From the NCBI GenBank assembly GCA_964563885.1, contig CAZLYX010000010.1, positions 1 to 50,796 on the forward strand: DNA of 50,796 nucleotides. The letters are read 5' to 3'. The notes below the pieces were generated by a model. That model was not told the origin of the DNA. It searched no databases and saw only the letters and a program-made list of their open reading frames with translations. Below, piece after piece: positions 32,475 to 40,930 of the stretch (positions are counted from its first letter, which is position 1; each line of letters starts with the position of its first letter). A program made the position numbers and the translations under genes. This DNA comes from CAZLYX01 sp964563885. GTDB taxonomy: Bacteria; Pseudomonadota; Gammaproteobacteria; Burkholderiales; Neisseriaceae.

Positions 32475-32547
32475 GATGATTCTCTTAAAATAATGAATGT
32501 ATTTTAGCATAAAACACTTTATTGGCTTCATTGCCATAATTTTACCG

Positions 32548-32559
32548 AGGCTACCTGAA
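32548..32559 (+). repeat. Single exact DUS in the darP/pmbA divergent promoter region
   Basis: Isolated copy 41 bases before the pmbA start. Confidence 0.85.
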
Positions 32560-32599
32560 AAAGGTTAGAATGCTGGTCTTGATTTTATTCGGAAAAAAT

Positions 32600-33928
32600 A
32601 TGTTTAACCACAGCAAAACCGAACTGTCGCAATTGTGTCAACAAGCCTTAGATTTGGCTAAACAAGGTGGCGCTACGGCAGCAGAAGCAGATTTTAGTGA
32701 GGCCATAGGCCAAAGTGTGAATGTGCGCTTGCAAGAAATTGAGCAAATCGAATACCAACAAGATAAATCGCTGGATATTACGGTGTATGTTGGCCAACGA
32801 AAAGGTCGTGCCAGCACCGCTGATTTTTCACCACAGGCGTTAAGCGAAACGATTCGCGCGGCATTGGATATTGCTCGCTATACCGCTGAAGATGATTGCG
32901 CTGGCTTGGCCAATGCCGATTTAATGGCAACAGAATTTGGCGATTTAGACAGTTATCACGAATGGAATGTTTCAAGTGAAGAGGCGTTTGAGATCGCTCG
33001 GCGCTGTGAAGCTGAAGCGCTAAATGCTGATAAGCGTATTGAAAACTCAGAAGGTGCGGGTTTACAAACCAATCATTATCAATATGTTTATGGTAATTCA
33101 CATGGTTTTTTACATCATGAACAAGGCTCGCGTCATAGCTTGTCTTGTAGCGTGGTGGCGGCAGATGATCAAGGTATGCAGCGTGATTATTGGTATGACA
33201 CTGCGCGTAACCATTTGGATTTGGAAACGCCAGAAACGATTGGGCAAACTGCGGCAGTACGCACTTTGCGTCGCTTAGATGCCCGCAATATGAGCACAGG
33301 TAATTATCCAGTGTTGTTTGATGCCACGATTGCTGGTGGTTTAGTCGGCCATTTAGTAGGCGGTTTAAGTGGTGGGGCGTTGTATCGTGAAACCAGCTTT
33401 TTATTGGATAGTTTAGGCAAAAAGATTTTGCCAGAATTTATTCATTTACGCGAAGAGCCACATATTCCACGCTCATTTGGTAGCACTTACTTTGACGCTG
33501 ATGGCGTGGCTACGCAGCCTCGTTTTGTAATTGAAAATGGCGTGATACAGGGCTATTTCTTGGGCAGTTACAGCGCGCGTAAATTGGGCATGCAAACCAC
33601 AGCTAATGCAGGTGGCGCACACAATTTATACTTGAGCCATACTCACGCCACACAGGCCGAATTGCTGAAAACGATGGGCAGCGGGCTTTTGGTTACCGAG
33701 CTAATGGGGCAGGGCGTTAACATGCTAACGGGTGATTATTCGCGTGGCGCGGCTGGGTTTTGGGTGGAAAACGGCGTGGTGGCTTATCCCGTGCAGGAAA
33801 TTACCATTGCGGGTCGTTTACAAGACATGTACAACAATATTGTTGGCGTGGCCGATGATTCATTGAGGCGTTCAGCACATAAAGTTGGCTCGGTGTTGAT
33901 TAGCGAAATGACGGTGGCGAGCGCGTAA
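32600..33928 (+). CDS. pmbA: Metalloprotease PmbA (TldE)
   Basis: 442-residue TldD/PmbA family protein. With TldD, the metal-bearing partner, it degrades unfolded peptides and matures peptide products such as microcins in other bacteria; TldD is not in this window. Typical stretches are VNVRLQEIEQIEYQQDKSLDITVYVGQRKG, FDATIAGGLVGHLVGGLSGGALYRETSF, HIPRSFGSTYFDADGVATQ and GVNMLTGDYSRGAAGFWVENG. I start at 32600 (MFNHSKTELSQL), preceded by GGA at the right spacing, and not at 32570, which lies next to the DUS. Ends before a DUS-pair terminator. Confidence 0.94.
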   Translation: MFNHSKTELSQLCQQALDLAKQGGATAAEADFSEAIGQSVNVRLQEIEQIEYQQDKSLDITVYVGQRKGRASTADFSPQALSETIRAALDIARYTAEDDCAGLANADLMATEFGDLDSYHEWNVSSEEAFEIARRCEAEALNADKRIENSEGAGLQTNHYQYVYGNSHGFLHHEQGSRHSLSCSVVAADDQGMQRDYWYDTARNHLDLETPETIGQTAAVRTLRRLDARNMSTGNYPVLFDATIAGGLVGHLVGGLSGGALYRETSFLLDSLGKKILPEFIHLREEPHIPRSFGSTYFDADGVATQPRFVIENGVIQGYFLGSYSARKLGMQTTANAGGAHNLYLSHTHATQAELLKTMGSGLLVTELMGQGVNMLTGDYSRGAAGFWVENGVVAYPVQEITIAGRLQDMYNNIVGVADDSLRRSAHKVGSVLISEMTVASA

Positions 33929-33968
33929 TAGTAAGGCGAAGCTTATATAGCTGTATATGAGATTTAAA

Positions 33969-34007
33969 TAAAAGGCTACCTGAACATAAGTTTCAGGTAG
34001 CCTTTTT
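33969..34007. terminator. DUS-pair terminator between pmbA and the antiporter gene
   Basis: Exact copies at 33973-33984 and 33992-34003 (inverted), 7-base loop, T-run on both strands; convergent genes. Confidence 0.88.
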
Positions 34008-34018
34008 AATGTTTAGAT

Positions 34019-35749
34019 TTACTCAGGGCATTTTAGGCCTAGAATCTTAATATTGCCTTCAGCATTTTGCTCTTTAATAACTAGAATAAAATCACCTATT
34101 TCAATGCGGTCGCCCACCACTGGCGTGTCTTGAAAGCGCTCATCAAATAATTCAGAGAGTGTTTGCTGAGGGTGAGCATCTCGCAGTGACAAACCATAGG
34201 CTGAAGCCAAGTCGCCAGCTAAGCTGCTTGGGTTTACCTCAAATTCACCAAAGAATTTACGGTTGGCTGTAACACTGATCGCATTATCATTAAAGAGTTC
34301 GGCTAAAAAATCCCCATTTTCTAATGGCGTAATATACCAAACCGTGTCATTGGCTTGTAGGCGGGTTTCTAAAGTGATTTTGTGCGGCTCATTATCCCGA
34401 ATTAAAGCAAAACAGCGGCTGCCTCGTAAACTATCATCGGCGATAAGGGTGTCAGGGTGCGTGCCTTCAGCTACAGACTCGGCCACAACATTGAAAGACA
34501 ACATCGGCACACTCACAGTATTTTCCAACCAAACTTCGCGAATTTCTTTTGGTTCGGCTTTTTGAGGCAATACGACCTTGAGTTTTTTGGCCATGTAGGG
34601 AATGGTTGAACCTTGAATGAGCAGGGATAATATCACTACCGCAAATGCAACATCAAACAGCAAACGTGCGCCAGGTACATCCATCATCAGCGGCATAATG
34701 GCTAAAGTAACGGGCACTGCGCCGCGTAATCCCACCCAGCTGATGTAGAGTTTTTCGTTAAACGAATATTTTTTGAAGAATGCTAAGCCACTAAATACCG
34801 CCAATGGTCGGGCAACTAAAATTAAAAAAGCCGCAATCATTAGAGCGTCAAAGCCGTGGTCTATCAATCGCGAAGGCGTAACCAATAAGCCCAGCACCAA
34901 AAACATGGAGGCTTGTGCAAGCCAGGCTAGGCCGTCCATAACTCTCAAAACGTGTTCAGTTGCATGGCTGTGGTAGTTGCCAATCATGATGCCAGCAATG
35001 TAAACCGCCAAAAAACCACTGCCGCCAATGAGGTTGGTGAGCGCAAAAACAAATAAGCCGCCAGAGGCGATTAATAAGGCATATAAACCTTCAGCCAATG
35101 GCACTCTTCTGAGGGCACTGGTGAGAATTTTGCCGCCGATTAAACCCAAGACTAGGCCCAAGCTCATTTGTTGTGCCAGCATGGTTAGAAATGAAGCAAT
35201 ACCTGATTGCTCAGGCTGCATAATGACGGTAATCATGGCAGAAACTAAAAAGATTGCCATGGGATCGTTGGCACCAGATTCAATTTCTAAGGTGGCTTGT
35301 ACGCGCGAATTTAAACGAACGCCGCTGCTTCGCAATAGAGAAAACACAGCTGCTGCATCAGTTGAGCCGACAATGGCGGCCATTAGAATGCCTACTTTCC
35401 AGTCTATGCCCATGTAATAGGTGGCAAAAACACTGAGCAGTAATACAGTGGCAATGACGCCCCATGTGGCCAACATTGCAGCTGGTTTGAGAGCAATTCT
35501 GAAAATACTGAATCGGGTGCGTAAACCACCGTCAAGCAAGATGATGGCGAGTGCGAGCTGCCCAATAAATGCTGCATTGCTAAAGCTGTCAAACTCAATA
35601 CCACCAATACCATCTTCACCAGCGAGCATGCCGACCACTAAAAAAATCAGTAGTAAGGGCATGCCAATACGGGCTGAGAGGCGGCTAGCGATAACACTAA
35701 CAAACAGCAATAAGCCACCTATTAAAAATAAGGCATTGGTTGAATCCAT
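34019..35749 (-). CDS. nhaP2: Potassium/proton antiporter, CvrA/NhaP2 type
   Basis: 576-residue CPA1-family antiporter, close to the length of E. coli CvrA. The N-terminal 390 residues form about 12 membrane helices; conserved features include ILLDGGLRTRF, VGSTDAAAVFSLL, LEIESGANDPMAIFL (the Asp-containing ion site) and SWVGLRGAVPVTLAI. The C-terminal cytoplasmic part has a TrkA-C/RCK-like domain (SLRGSRCFALIRDNEPHKI) followed by a CorC/HlyC-like transporter-associated domain (LSELFDERFQDTPVVGDRIEIGDFILVI). It probably exports K+ in exchange for protons during ion or pH stress. Single-gene transcript. Confidence 0.9.
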   Translation of the reverse strand: MDSTNALFLIGGLLLFVSVIASRLSARIGMPLLLIFLVVGMLAGEDGIGGIEFDSFSNAAFIGQLALAIILLDGGLRTRFSIFRIALKPAAMLATWGVIATVLLLSVFATYYMGIDWKVGILMAAIVGSTDAAAVFSLLRSSGVRLNSRVQATLEIESGANDPMAIFLVSAMITVIMQPEQSGIASFLTMLAQQMSLGLVLGLIGGKILTSALRRVPLAEGLYALLIASGGLFVFALTNLIGGSGFLAVYIAGIMIGNYHSHATEHVLRVMDGLAWLAQASMFLVLGLLVTPSRLIDHGFDALMIAAFLILVARPLAVFSGLAFFKKYSFNEKLYISWVGLRGAVPVTLAIMPLMMDVPGARLLFDVAFAVVILSLLIQGSTIPYMAKKLKVVLPQKAEPKEIREVWLENTVSVPMLSFNVVAESVAEGTHPDTLIADDSLRGSRCFALIRDNEPHKITLETRLQANDTVWYITPLENGDFLAELFNDNAISVTANRKFFGEFEVNPSSLAGDLASAYGLSLRDAHPQQTLSELFDERFQDTPVVGDRIEIGDFILVIKEQNAEGNIKILGLKCPE

Positions 35750-36111
35750 CTATGCATTGATTCCGTATATTGAGTTTTAGATACTTGATAAATTTTATTG
35801 ATTGTACCAGATTTTTATTGAGTTTTTAGGTTGAATTCCATTGTAAGTATTGGCTTTTGAAGGATTTAAACATTTAAGTTTTGTATTGTGAACGATGTAA
35901 CCTAAAGTAATTATTAAAAGTAAACTAGATTGTTTTAAAAAGAATTAAAGCTTGCTTGATATTTTAAAATTAGATACTTACATCCAGTTTAAACAACCTT
36001 ATATCTGCATAAATAAACATAAAATATAAAAATGTTTTAAAATCTAGCTCGCTTCAAAAGCTTAGTACATAAGTATTCGGCATGTGTCGTTTCTAAAAAA
36101 TTAGATAGCCA
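35750..36111. other. AT-rich divergent intergenic region
   Basis: 360 bases between two divergent genes, strongly AT-rich, with no DUS, no hairpin that stands out and no supported gene. It presumably contains the promoters of both neighbours. Confidence 0.6.
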
Positions 36112-36753
36112 ATGAATAAAAAATTATTTAAACAACTCAGCAGACGCTCGCCAGAAGACAATCTAAACAATATTTACAAACAGATTAATCAAGGCGATTC
36201 GGTGCTGGTTTGGTGCGTTAACTCACAAAAAAGCCGTTTATTACAGCCCATTTTATATATTGCGCTGGGTATTTCTGTTGTTTTATTTATCGGCATGTTA
36301 TCGATGGCGTTGGATTCTTGGTTTGCTTGCATGTGTTATATCGTGCTGGTGTCTACGTTTGGTCTGCCAGTAGTTGGAATGTTTATCTGGTATTTGGCAC
36401 GTATGCTGTTGGTGGATTGTTGTAAATTAGATACAGAAATGGGTAAATTATCAATATACCGTAATGGACGCTTGCACCGTGAGTTTGATTTACGTGAACA
36501 AGATGTGGTGTCTTATAGCTATACGCCTCCAAATCGAGGTGGGCATACTAAAACTTCGTGGCATTTTGAGTTGGCGCTGATTCGACAGTGTGAAGGTATG
36601 TTCAGCCTGCTGCGTTATCAACATCCGCAGCCAGTTAGAGAATGGCTAAGTAAATCTTATGATGAGTTTCATGAGAAAGAACATGAAGTTGATCTACGGG
36701 TTTCGGCGTTGCAGCAGTTTTTGCGAAATCGCTGTGGTTTGCGCATTTGCTGA
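36112..36753 (+). CDS. Hypothetical membrane protein with two transmembrane helices
   Basis: 213 residues, family not recognised. Residues 1-42 are charged and probably cytoplasmic; two membrane segments follow at about 43-67 (LLQPILYIALGISVVLFIG) and 72-103 (CYIVLVSTFGLPVVGMFIWYL). The C-terminal 110 residues look like a folded beta-rich cytoplasmic domain (KLSIYRNGRLHREFDLREQD, SWHFELALIRQCEGMF) with a helical end (SALQQFLRNRCGLRIC). This layout resembles small membrane proteins with a PH-like domain, but I cannot confirm it. The ribosome binding site is weak. It is transcribed alone and followed by a wide-loop DUS pair. The coding pattern is convincing. Confidence 0.7.
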   Translation: MNKKLFKQLSRRSPEDNLNNIYKQINQGDSVLVWCVNSQKSRLLQPILYIALGISVVLFIGMLSMALDSWFACMCYIVLVSTFGLPVVGMFIWYLARMLLVDCCKLDTEMGKLSIYRNGRLHREFDLREQDVVSYSYTPPNRGGHTKTSWHFELALIRQCEGMFSLLRYQHPQPVREWLSKSYDEFHEKEHEVDLRVSALQQFLRNRCGLRIC

Positions 36754-36771
36754 TGGTGTATTATTAAACAA

Positions 36772-36842
36772 AGGCTACCTGAAATGTTATCTACACTTAA
36801 TTATTGGGTTTGGTTAATCTTTCAGGTAGCCTTCGTTTGGAC
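36772..36842. repeat. Widely spaced inverted DUS pair
   Basis: Exact DUS at 36772-36783 and inverted copy at 36831-36842 with a 47-base interval. The long loop and lack of T-run make it a poor terminator. Confidence 0.8.
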
Positions 36843-36971
36843 AGATAGAATATTGATGTTGCTGTTTTGTACGCTGCGCTTGAAACGTGTGGATGTAATG
36901 ATGAGCAAAATAAAATCAGTGGGTGTTTAAGTTTAAGTAGCTCATTTGAATGGTTAGGAAAAAGATACAAG

Positions 36972-37463
36972 ATGAATCAATATCGTCGCTTATTAATGAG
37001 TTTATGTGTATTGGCTGCGCTTACTACAGCAGGCTCATTTGTTTCTCAATATGGGTTTGGCCTGAACCCATGCCCTTTGTGTATTTTACAGCGCTTAGCG
37101 GTGATGGCTACAGGCTTGACAGCGGCACTGGCGTTGTTGTTGCCTTCTCAAAAATCTGGAGGCCGCACGGCAGCAGCAGTGTTGGTGAGTGTTCCAGCGA
37201 TTTGGGGTTTGGGTGTGGCGCTGTATCAAATTTATGTGCAAAGCCTGCCCATCATGGAACAGCCTGCTTGTGGTGCGCCGTGGACGTTTCGTTTGCGAGA
37301 TTGGCCGCTGTTTGATTGGTATGAGGCAGTAATTCGTGGGTCAGGGCAGTGTGGTGTGGTTGAAAAAGTGGCAGGCGTGCCTTTGCCTATGTGGAGTGCC
37401 ATGTTTTTTGGTGTGGTGTTGTTGATGCTTGGTGGGCTGTGGTTGAGATTGCGCCAAGCTTAA
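36972..37463 (+). CDS. dsbB: Disulfide bond formation protein B
   Basis: Inner-membrane quinone-linked oxidase of DsbA. 163 residues with four membrane helices. The first periplasmic loop carries NPCPLCILQR (CxxC), and the second has QPACGAPWT and GSGQCGVVE, giving the Cys pair that reacts with DsbA. I start at MNQYRRLLMSLCVLAAL (36972), preceded by AGGAAAAAG; the frame open back to 36867 is not family-like. dsbA is not in the window. Together with dsbD at 9.9-11.7 kb it covers the oxidative and reductive arms of periplasmic disulfide handling. Confidence 0.94.
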   Translation: MNQYRRLLMSLCVLAALTTAGSFVSQYGFGLNPCPLCILQRLAVMATGLTAALALLLPSQKSGGRTAAAVLVSVPAIWGLGVALYQIYVQSLPIMEQPACGAPWTFRLRDWPLFDWYEAVIRGSGQCGVVEKVAGVPLPMWSAMFFGVVLLMLGGLWLRLRQA

Positions 37464-37519
37464 TGTGACTTAATTGGTTGCCAAGAAATCGTTGGTATGA
37501 TTCAAACGGTTTTGGTGAT

Positions 37520-37981
37520 TTAAAATAATTTTTTCGAGTCTAGCAATAGTGTAACGGGGCCGTCATTACACAATTCAACGTGCATATGGGTTTGAAAACG
37601 CCCAGTTTCTACCTGTAAACCATGTTCACGCAGGAGCAGTGCAACTGTTTCATATAAAGCATTGGCCTGCTCGGGCTTGGCAGCTTGCGACAAAGATGGC
37701 CGCCGACCATTGCGCGCATCGGCATACAGTGTAAATTGTGACACCAATAAGATAGCGCCGTTATTGTCTTTGAGAGATAAGTTTAGTTTGTCGTTGGTAT
37801 CTTCGAATATGCGTAAATGAGCAATTTTGTCGGCAATATAACGTGCATCAGTTTTGGTATCTTCGTGACAAACGCCTAATAAAACCATGAGGCCGTGTGC
37901 AATTTGGCCACTGGTTTCACTATGGTCTGCTTGGATAATGTCAACTTTGGCGTGGGTAACTTTTTGAATAACGGCGCGCAT
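37520..37981 (-). CDS. dtd: D-aminoacyl-tRNA deacylase
   Basis: Hydrolyses D-amino acids (and glycine mischarged on tRNA-Ala) from tRNA in the cytoplasm. 153 residues with both chiral-proofreading motifs: SQFTLYADARNGRRPS (the SQFTL motif) and the C-terminal NDGPVTLLLDS (cross-subunit GP motif). The N-terminus MRAVIQKVTHAKVDI is standard. Convergent with dsbB, and followed on the other side by a DUS-pair hairpin upstream of the gene. Confidence 0.95.
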   Translation of the reverse strand: MRAVIQKVTHAKVDIIQADHSETSGQIAHGLMVLLGVCHEDTKTDARYIADKIAHLRIFEDTNDKLNLSLKDNNGAILLVSQFTLYADARNGRRPSLSQAAKPEQANALYETVALLLREHGLQVETGRFQTHMHVELCNDGPVTLLLDSKKLF

Positions 37982-38050
37982 AATTTTTATACCTAGTTAA
38001 TAAAGCTTCACTAATCAGTCTTATAGAACACAATACTTAATAAGTAATAT

Positions 38051-38086
38051 AAAGGCTACCTGAAGCTGTCTTTCAGGTAGCCTTTA
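38051..38086. repeat. DUS-pair hairpin upstream of dtd
   Basis: Exact copies at 38053-38064 and 38072-38083 (inverted), AAA/TTTA outside. It lies between dtd and the META lipoprotein gene, both on the minus strand, and could end transcription coming from the lipoprotein side. It is the last exact DUS before 47.0 kb. Confidence 0.75.
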
Positions 38087-38199
38087 TTAATCAATATGTT
38101 ATAAATATTAATTGCCATGGTTATTAATTCGGTCATATAAACATTTTAAATTTTTTCTAATTACTTGGCATTGCTTAAAAGCAAAAAATTAGGCTTAGG

Positions 38200-38238
38200 T
38201 AATAAAAAATCCCAGATAATAGCCTGAGATTTTATTTT
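38200..38238 (-). terminator. Intrinsic terminator of the META lipoprotein gene
   Basis: On the minus strand AAAATCTCAG pairs with CTGGGATTTT (one wobble), 8-base loop, then a T-run; 12 bases after the stop codon. Not DUS-based. Confidence 0.75.
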
Positions 38239-38249
38239 TGTTTCTATAT

Positions 38250-38684
38250 TTAGTCCCAGTCAGCAGCAACAAATTTCATTTGCGTACCGTTTGAGTCGAT
38301 TAATGTTAGGTAATGCCCATCTACTGAGTATGTCACCATTTTTGCAAGCTCAGTGCCAAAAGCGGTTTCTAAATCCATATTGTTATCACAATACATCTCG
38401 GTGCTGCTCATGTTAGAAAAGTTTGCCGTGCCTGTAGGCTCAAAATTGGCCACGAAGAGCATCTTATTACAACCCATGTGAGCAGAGTATCGACCTGCAG
38501 CCTCTTGGTTTTTGATTAAATTAATATTTGCTACATTGTTCATCATTAATGCTTTACTGAAGTCTTGAAACTCAACCAGCATCCATTGTCTTTGCAAGTT
38601 TTCTGGTGCTTTGGTTGGGGCCGCACAACTTGTTAAAACCAAAAAAGTGAAAGTAACGATCAAGCCAGTAAATATTTTTTTCAT
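38250..38684 (-). CDS. META/HslJ-domain lipoprotein
   Basis: 144-residue predicted lipoprotein: signal peptide KKIFTGLIVTFTFLVLTSC with lipobox LTSC, so the mature protein starts at Cys19. The rest resembles a META/HslJ domain: LQRQWMLVEFQDF at the start, GRYSAHMGCNKMLFVANFE in the middle (the GCN signature) and a late YLTLIDSNGTQMKFVA strand. META proteins are linked to heat-shock or novobiocin resistance in E. coli and to antigens in Leishmania, but their biochemical role is unclear. Single gene with its own terminator. Confidence 0.78.
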   Translation of the reverse strand: MKKIFTGLIVTFTFLVLTSCAAPTKAPENLQRQWMLVEFQDFSKALMMNNVANINLIKNQEAAGRYSAHMGCNKMLFVANFEPTGTANFSNMSSTEMYCDNNMDLETAFGTELAKMVTYSVDGHYLTLIDSNGTQMKFVAADWD

Positions 38685-38827
38685 TGATCAAAATTTCCTA
38701 TAGATATTCTATAAAGAGAGCACAGAGTTGTTATCTAAAAACACTCTATTTGTAAACTTTATTGCTCGTCATATTTAAGCTGGTTTTCCAGCTCATATAG
38801 AAGCAGAGGATAGAAGCCAGCAGAAAA

Positions 38828-39571
38828 TCAATGGTTACATATTTGGCAAAGTGGGTTTTTGGTAAAAGAAAAACGCTGCCATTCGTTGGTTAGAGCATTA
38901 TAAGTGCGCAATTGGCTATGTGGCGTACTGCCGATATCCATGAGAATTTTAAGTGTTTCAATAGCTTGAGTAGTGCCGATAACGCCTACCAAAGGGGAGA
39001 ATACTCCAAAGGTGGCGCATGCGCCGTCAGAGGCTTCGTCACCTTCAAATAAACAAGCGTAGCAAGGCGTGTTGTCAATATCAGGGCGGTAAACAGCTAT
39101 TTGTCCTTCAAAACGCACAGCAGCACCAGAAACCAGAGGCGTTTTGGTGGCAAGGCTGGCTTGGTTAATGGCTTGGCGCGTAGAAAAGTTATCGGTACAG
39201 TCTAAAACAATGTTGGCTGGCCGCATAGCTTCAGTTAAACCAGCTGTATCCAATATTTCATTGTAAATGGTTAAGTGAATACGGCTATTGATGGCTTGTA
39301 AACGAGCGGCAAGTGTATGTGCTTTGCTTTGATTAATGTCGGCTTCTGTATACGCGACCTGACGCTGTAGATTGGTGTCATCTATGGTGTCACCATCAAT
39401 TAAAATAATATGGCCAATGCCCGCGGCAGCTAAATAAGGTGCGGCTGCTGTACCTAAACCACCACAGCCAACAATCATGGCGGTGGAGTCAAGTAGGCGC
39501 TGCTGGCCTTCAATGTCGATATCATTCAACAAAATGTGACGGCTGTAACGCAATAAGTCGCGATCATCCAT
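38828..39571 (-). CDS. moeB: MoeB/ThiF-type adenylyltransferase
   Basis: E1-like enzyme of 247 residues that adenylates the C-terminal Gly of a small sulfur carrier (MoaD or ThiS). The ATP-binding MIVGCGGLGTAAAPYLAAAG is at residues 32-51, ILIDGDTIDDTNLQRQVAY follows, DCTDNF is at 124-129, and the structural zinc cysteines are Cys170/173 and Cys242/245. Both MoeB and ThiF are consistent; moaC-like sequence just upstream favours MoeB. No MoaD, MoaE or ThiS is in the window. The moaC-like stop lies 14 bases before this ATG, so they form an operon. Confidence 0.85.
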   Translation of the reverse strand: MDDRDLLRYSRHILLNDIDIEGQQRLLDSTAMIVGCGGLGTAAAPYLAAAGIGHIILIDGDTIDDTNLQRQVAYTEADINQSKAHTLAARLQAINSRIHLTIYNEILDTAGLTEAMRPANIVLDCTDNFSTRQAINQASLATKTPLVSGAAVRFEGQIAVYRPDIDNTPCYACLFEGDEASDGACATFGVFSPLVGVIGTTQAIETLKILMDIGSTPHSQLRTYNALTNEWQRFSFTKNPLCQICNH

Positions 39572-39585
39572 GAGTTTGCTTAACC

Positions 39586-40080
39586 TTAAAAATCTAGGTT
39601 GCCGTAGGTGTTATCGTAATCAAGACCTTCTTTTTCATTACCTTCTTTTTCAAGGTGAATTTGGGTCATCACGATGTTGTTGTCTATAGATTTAACCATG
39701 TCGAAAATAGAGATTAAGGCAATGTTTACGCCGGTTAACGCTTCTACTTCGGCACCATTCTTACTTTTTGTGGCCACAGTAACAGTAGCCTTAATGCGAG
39801 AAACGTCTAAATCAATCGCAAAGTCTACTCGCACATGAGCGAGCGGCTGGAAATGATGCAACGGCAGCAGTAAACTAGCTTGCTTTGTGCCTTGAATAGC
39901 GGCTATGCGCGCAATGCTTAATACATCATTTTTTTGAACACTGTTGACAATGGTTTGGATGGCATCAGGGCTCATGTTGATATAGCCACACGCTTTGGCT
40001 ATACGAAGATTTGATTTTTTTTTGTTATTGTCGGCCATATTGGCTTCATCATTTTCGTTGAAATGTGACAAATTAATCAT
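39586..40080 (-). CDS. moaC: MoaC-like cyclic pyranopterin monophosphate synthase, divergent
   Basis: 164-residue protein with the MoaC fold signature. The order SHFNENDEANMAD, MSPDAIQTI, NDVLSIARIAAIQGTKQAS, LLPLHHFQPL, GAEVEALTGVNIALISIFDMVKSID follows E. coli MoaC without gaps. His76, Asp127 and Lys130 correspond to the active-site His77, Asp128 and Lys131. But the normally strict PLCHPL block reads PLHHFQ, and the C-terminal GGKSG block is replaced by EGNEKEG. It may be a diverged MoaC or a paralogue with another role. I start at 40078-40080 (MINLSHFNEN); the longer frame to 40164 lacks support. Low-GC coding and no DUS nearby. Confidence 0.75.
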   Translation of the reverse strand: MINLSHFNENDEANMADNNKKKSNLRIAKACGYINMSPDAIQTIVNSVQKNDVLSIARIAAIQGTKQASLLLPLHHFQPLAHVRVDFAIDLDVSRIKATVTVATKSKNGAEVEALTGVNIALISIFDMVKSIDNNIVMTQIHLEKEGNEKEGLDYDNTYGNLDF

Positions 40081-40628
40081 ACTAGTCCTTTTAGTAATTG
40101 TTTTGTTGTAAGACTGCGGAAAACCTACATTGCTTAATGTGTTGAGATTGTAAGATATTTTCAACTTTAATAGCTAGCAAGTTTAAAAAAAAATCTAAAT
40201 ATTTATATGGCATAGATATTATTTATATGGTATAAATATGATGAAAATTTCCTATCAAAACTAATAGATATTATCAACACATTTATTTATAATTTTAACG
40301 TATTGTTTATAAATAGTTGTTTGTTAATGATATTGTGACTTGCTTTTTATTTATAAATTATAAAGTGTTTATTTGGTCTAAAAAACCTTCCGCTGAGGGT
40401 TTAATGTGACCGCTTAGATAGCCATTGAAATATTATTAATAACCTTCTGTACGATTGTTAACATCGTAAATTTAAATAGTTTAGATAAAAATAGCTCAAT
40501 TTTTCAGGTAGCTTCATTTTAAAAATGAGTAGTGCTTGTTAAGAGCAGGGTCAATCTGTCTTAACGATATAAGCTTTTAATCAAATCCAGCTTTTTAATA
40601 AATTTATAATTTTGTTGTTATGTTCTGT
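40081..40628. other. AT-rich region between moaC-like gene and the pga repeats
   Basis: No supported gene. Very AT-rich, with one reversed DUS variant (AAGCTACCTGAA) at 40503-40514. Promoters of both divergent operons should lie in this region or in the repeats that follow. Confidence 0.55.
40503..40514 (-). repeat. DUS variant AAGCTACCTGAA
   Basis: Single reverse-strand copy, one mismatch to the dominant word; the same variant recurs twice inside pgaA. Confidence 0.7.
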
Positions 40629-40635
40629 GGTCAAG

Positions 40636-40862
40636 AATTTATCGCAAGCCTTCATCTGTAATTTATCAAAAACCATCATCTGTNNNNNNNNNNNNNNNNN
40701 NNNNNNNNNNNNNNNNNNNNNNNNNNNNNNNNNNNNNNNNNNNNNNNNNNNNNNNNNNNNNNNNNNNNNNNNNNNNNNNNNNNGGTCAAGAATTTATCGC
40801 AAGCCTTCATCTGTAATTTATCAAAAACCATCATCTGTGATTTATCGCAAGCCATCATCTAT
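40636..40862. repeat. 24-base tandem repeat array upstream of pgaA, containing an N gap
   Basis: Units of 24 bases with the core TTTATCgcaagccaTCATCT follow each other exactly: 40791-40814, 40815-40838 and 40839-40862, and the first two again before the gap at 40636-40683. The gap (40684-40783) is flanked by the same 55 bases, so either the second pair is an assembly duplicate (three real units) or the array is longer and was collapsed. It ends 68 bases before the pgaA start codon. Confidence 0.8.
40684..40783. other. Assembly gap (100 N) between duplicated 55-base ends
   Basis: 40629-40683 and 40784-40838 are identical. Because the ends consist of tandem repeats, the real copy number cannot be read from this sequence. 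Confidence 0.85.
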
Positions 40863-40930
40863 CTATTAAGGTATTTAGAAAATGGTACAAATAAGCGAAT
40901 AAACGAAGCGATGTTAAAAATATATAAATA

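Noticed and set aside
40636..40862. Possible CRISPR array
   Set aside because: Units are directly adjacent with no spacers, and no cas genes are in the window.
40612..40869. A plus-strand frame with an eight-residue repeat (IYRKPSSV) as a repeat protein
   Set aside because: It is produced by reading the 24-base DNA repeats across the N gap; it has no start signal or family match.
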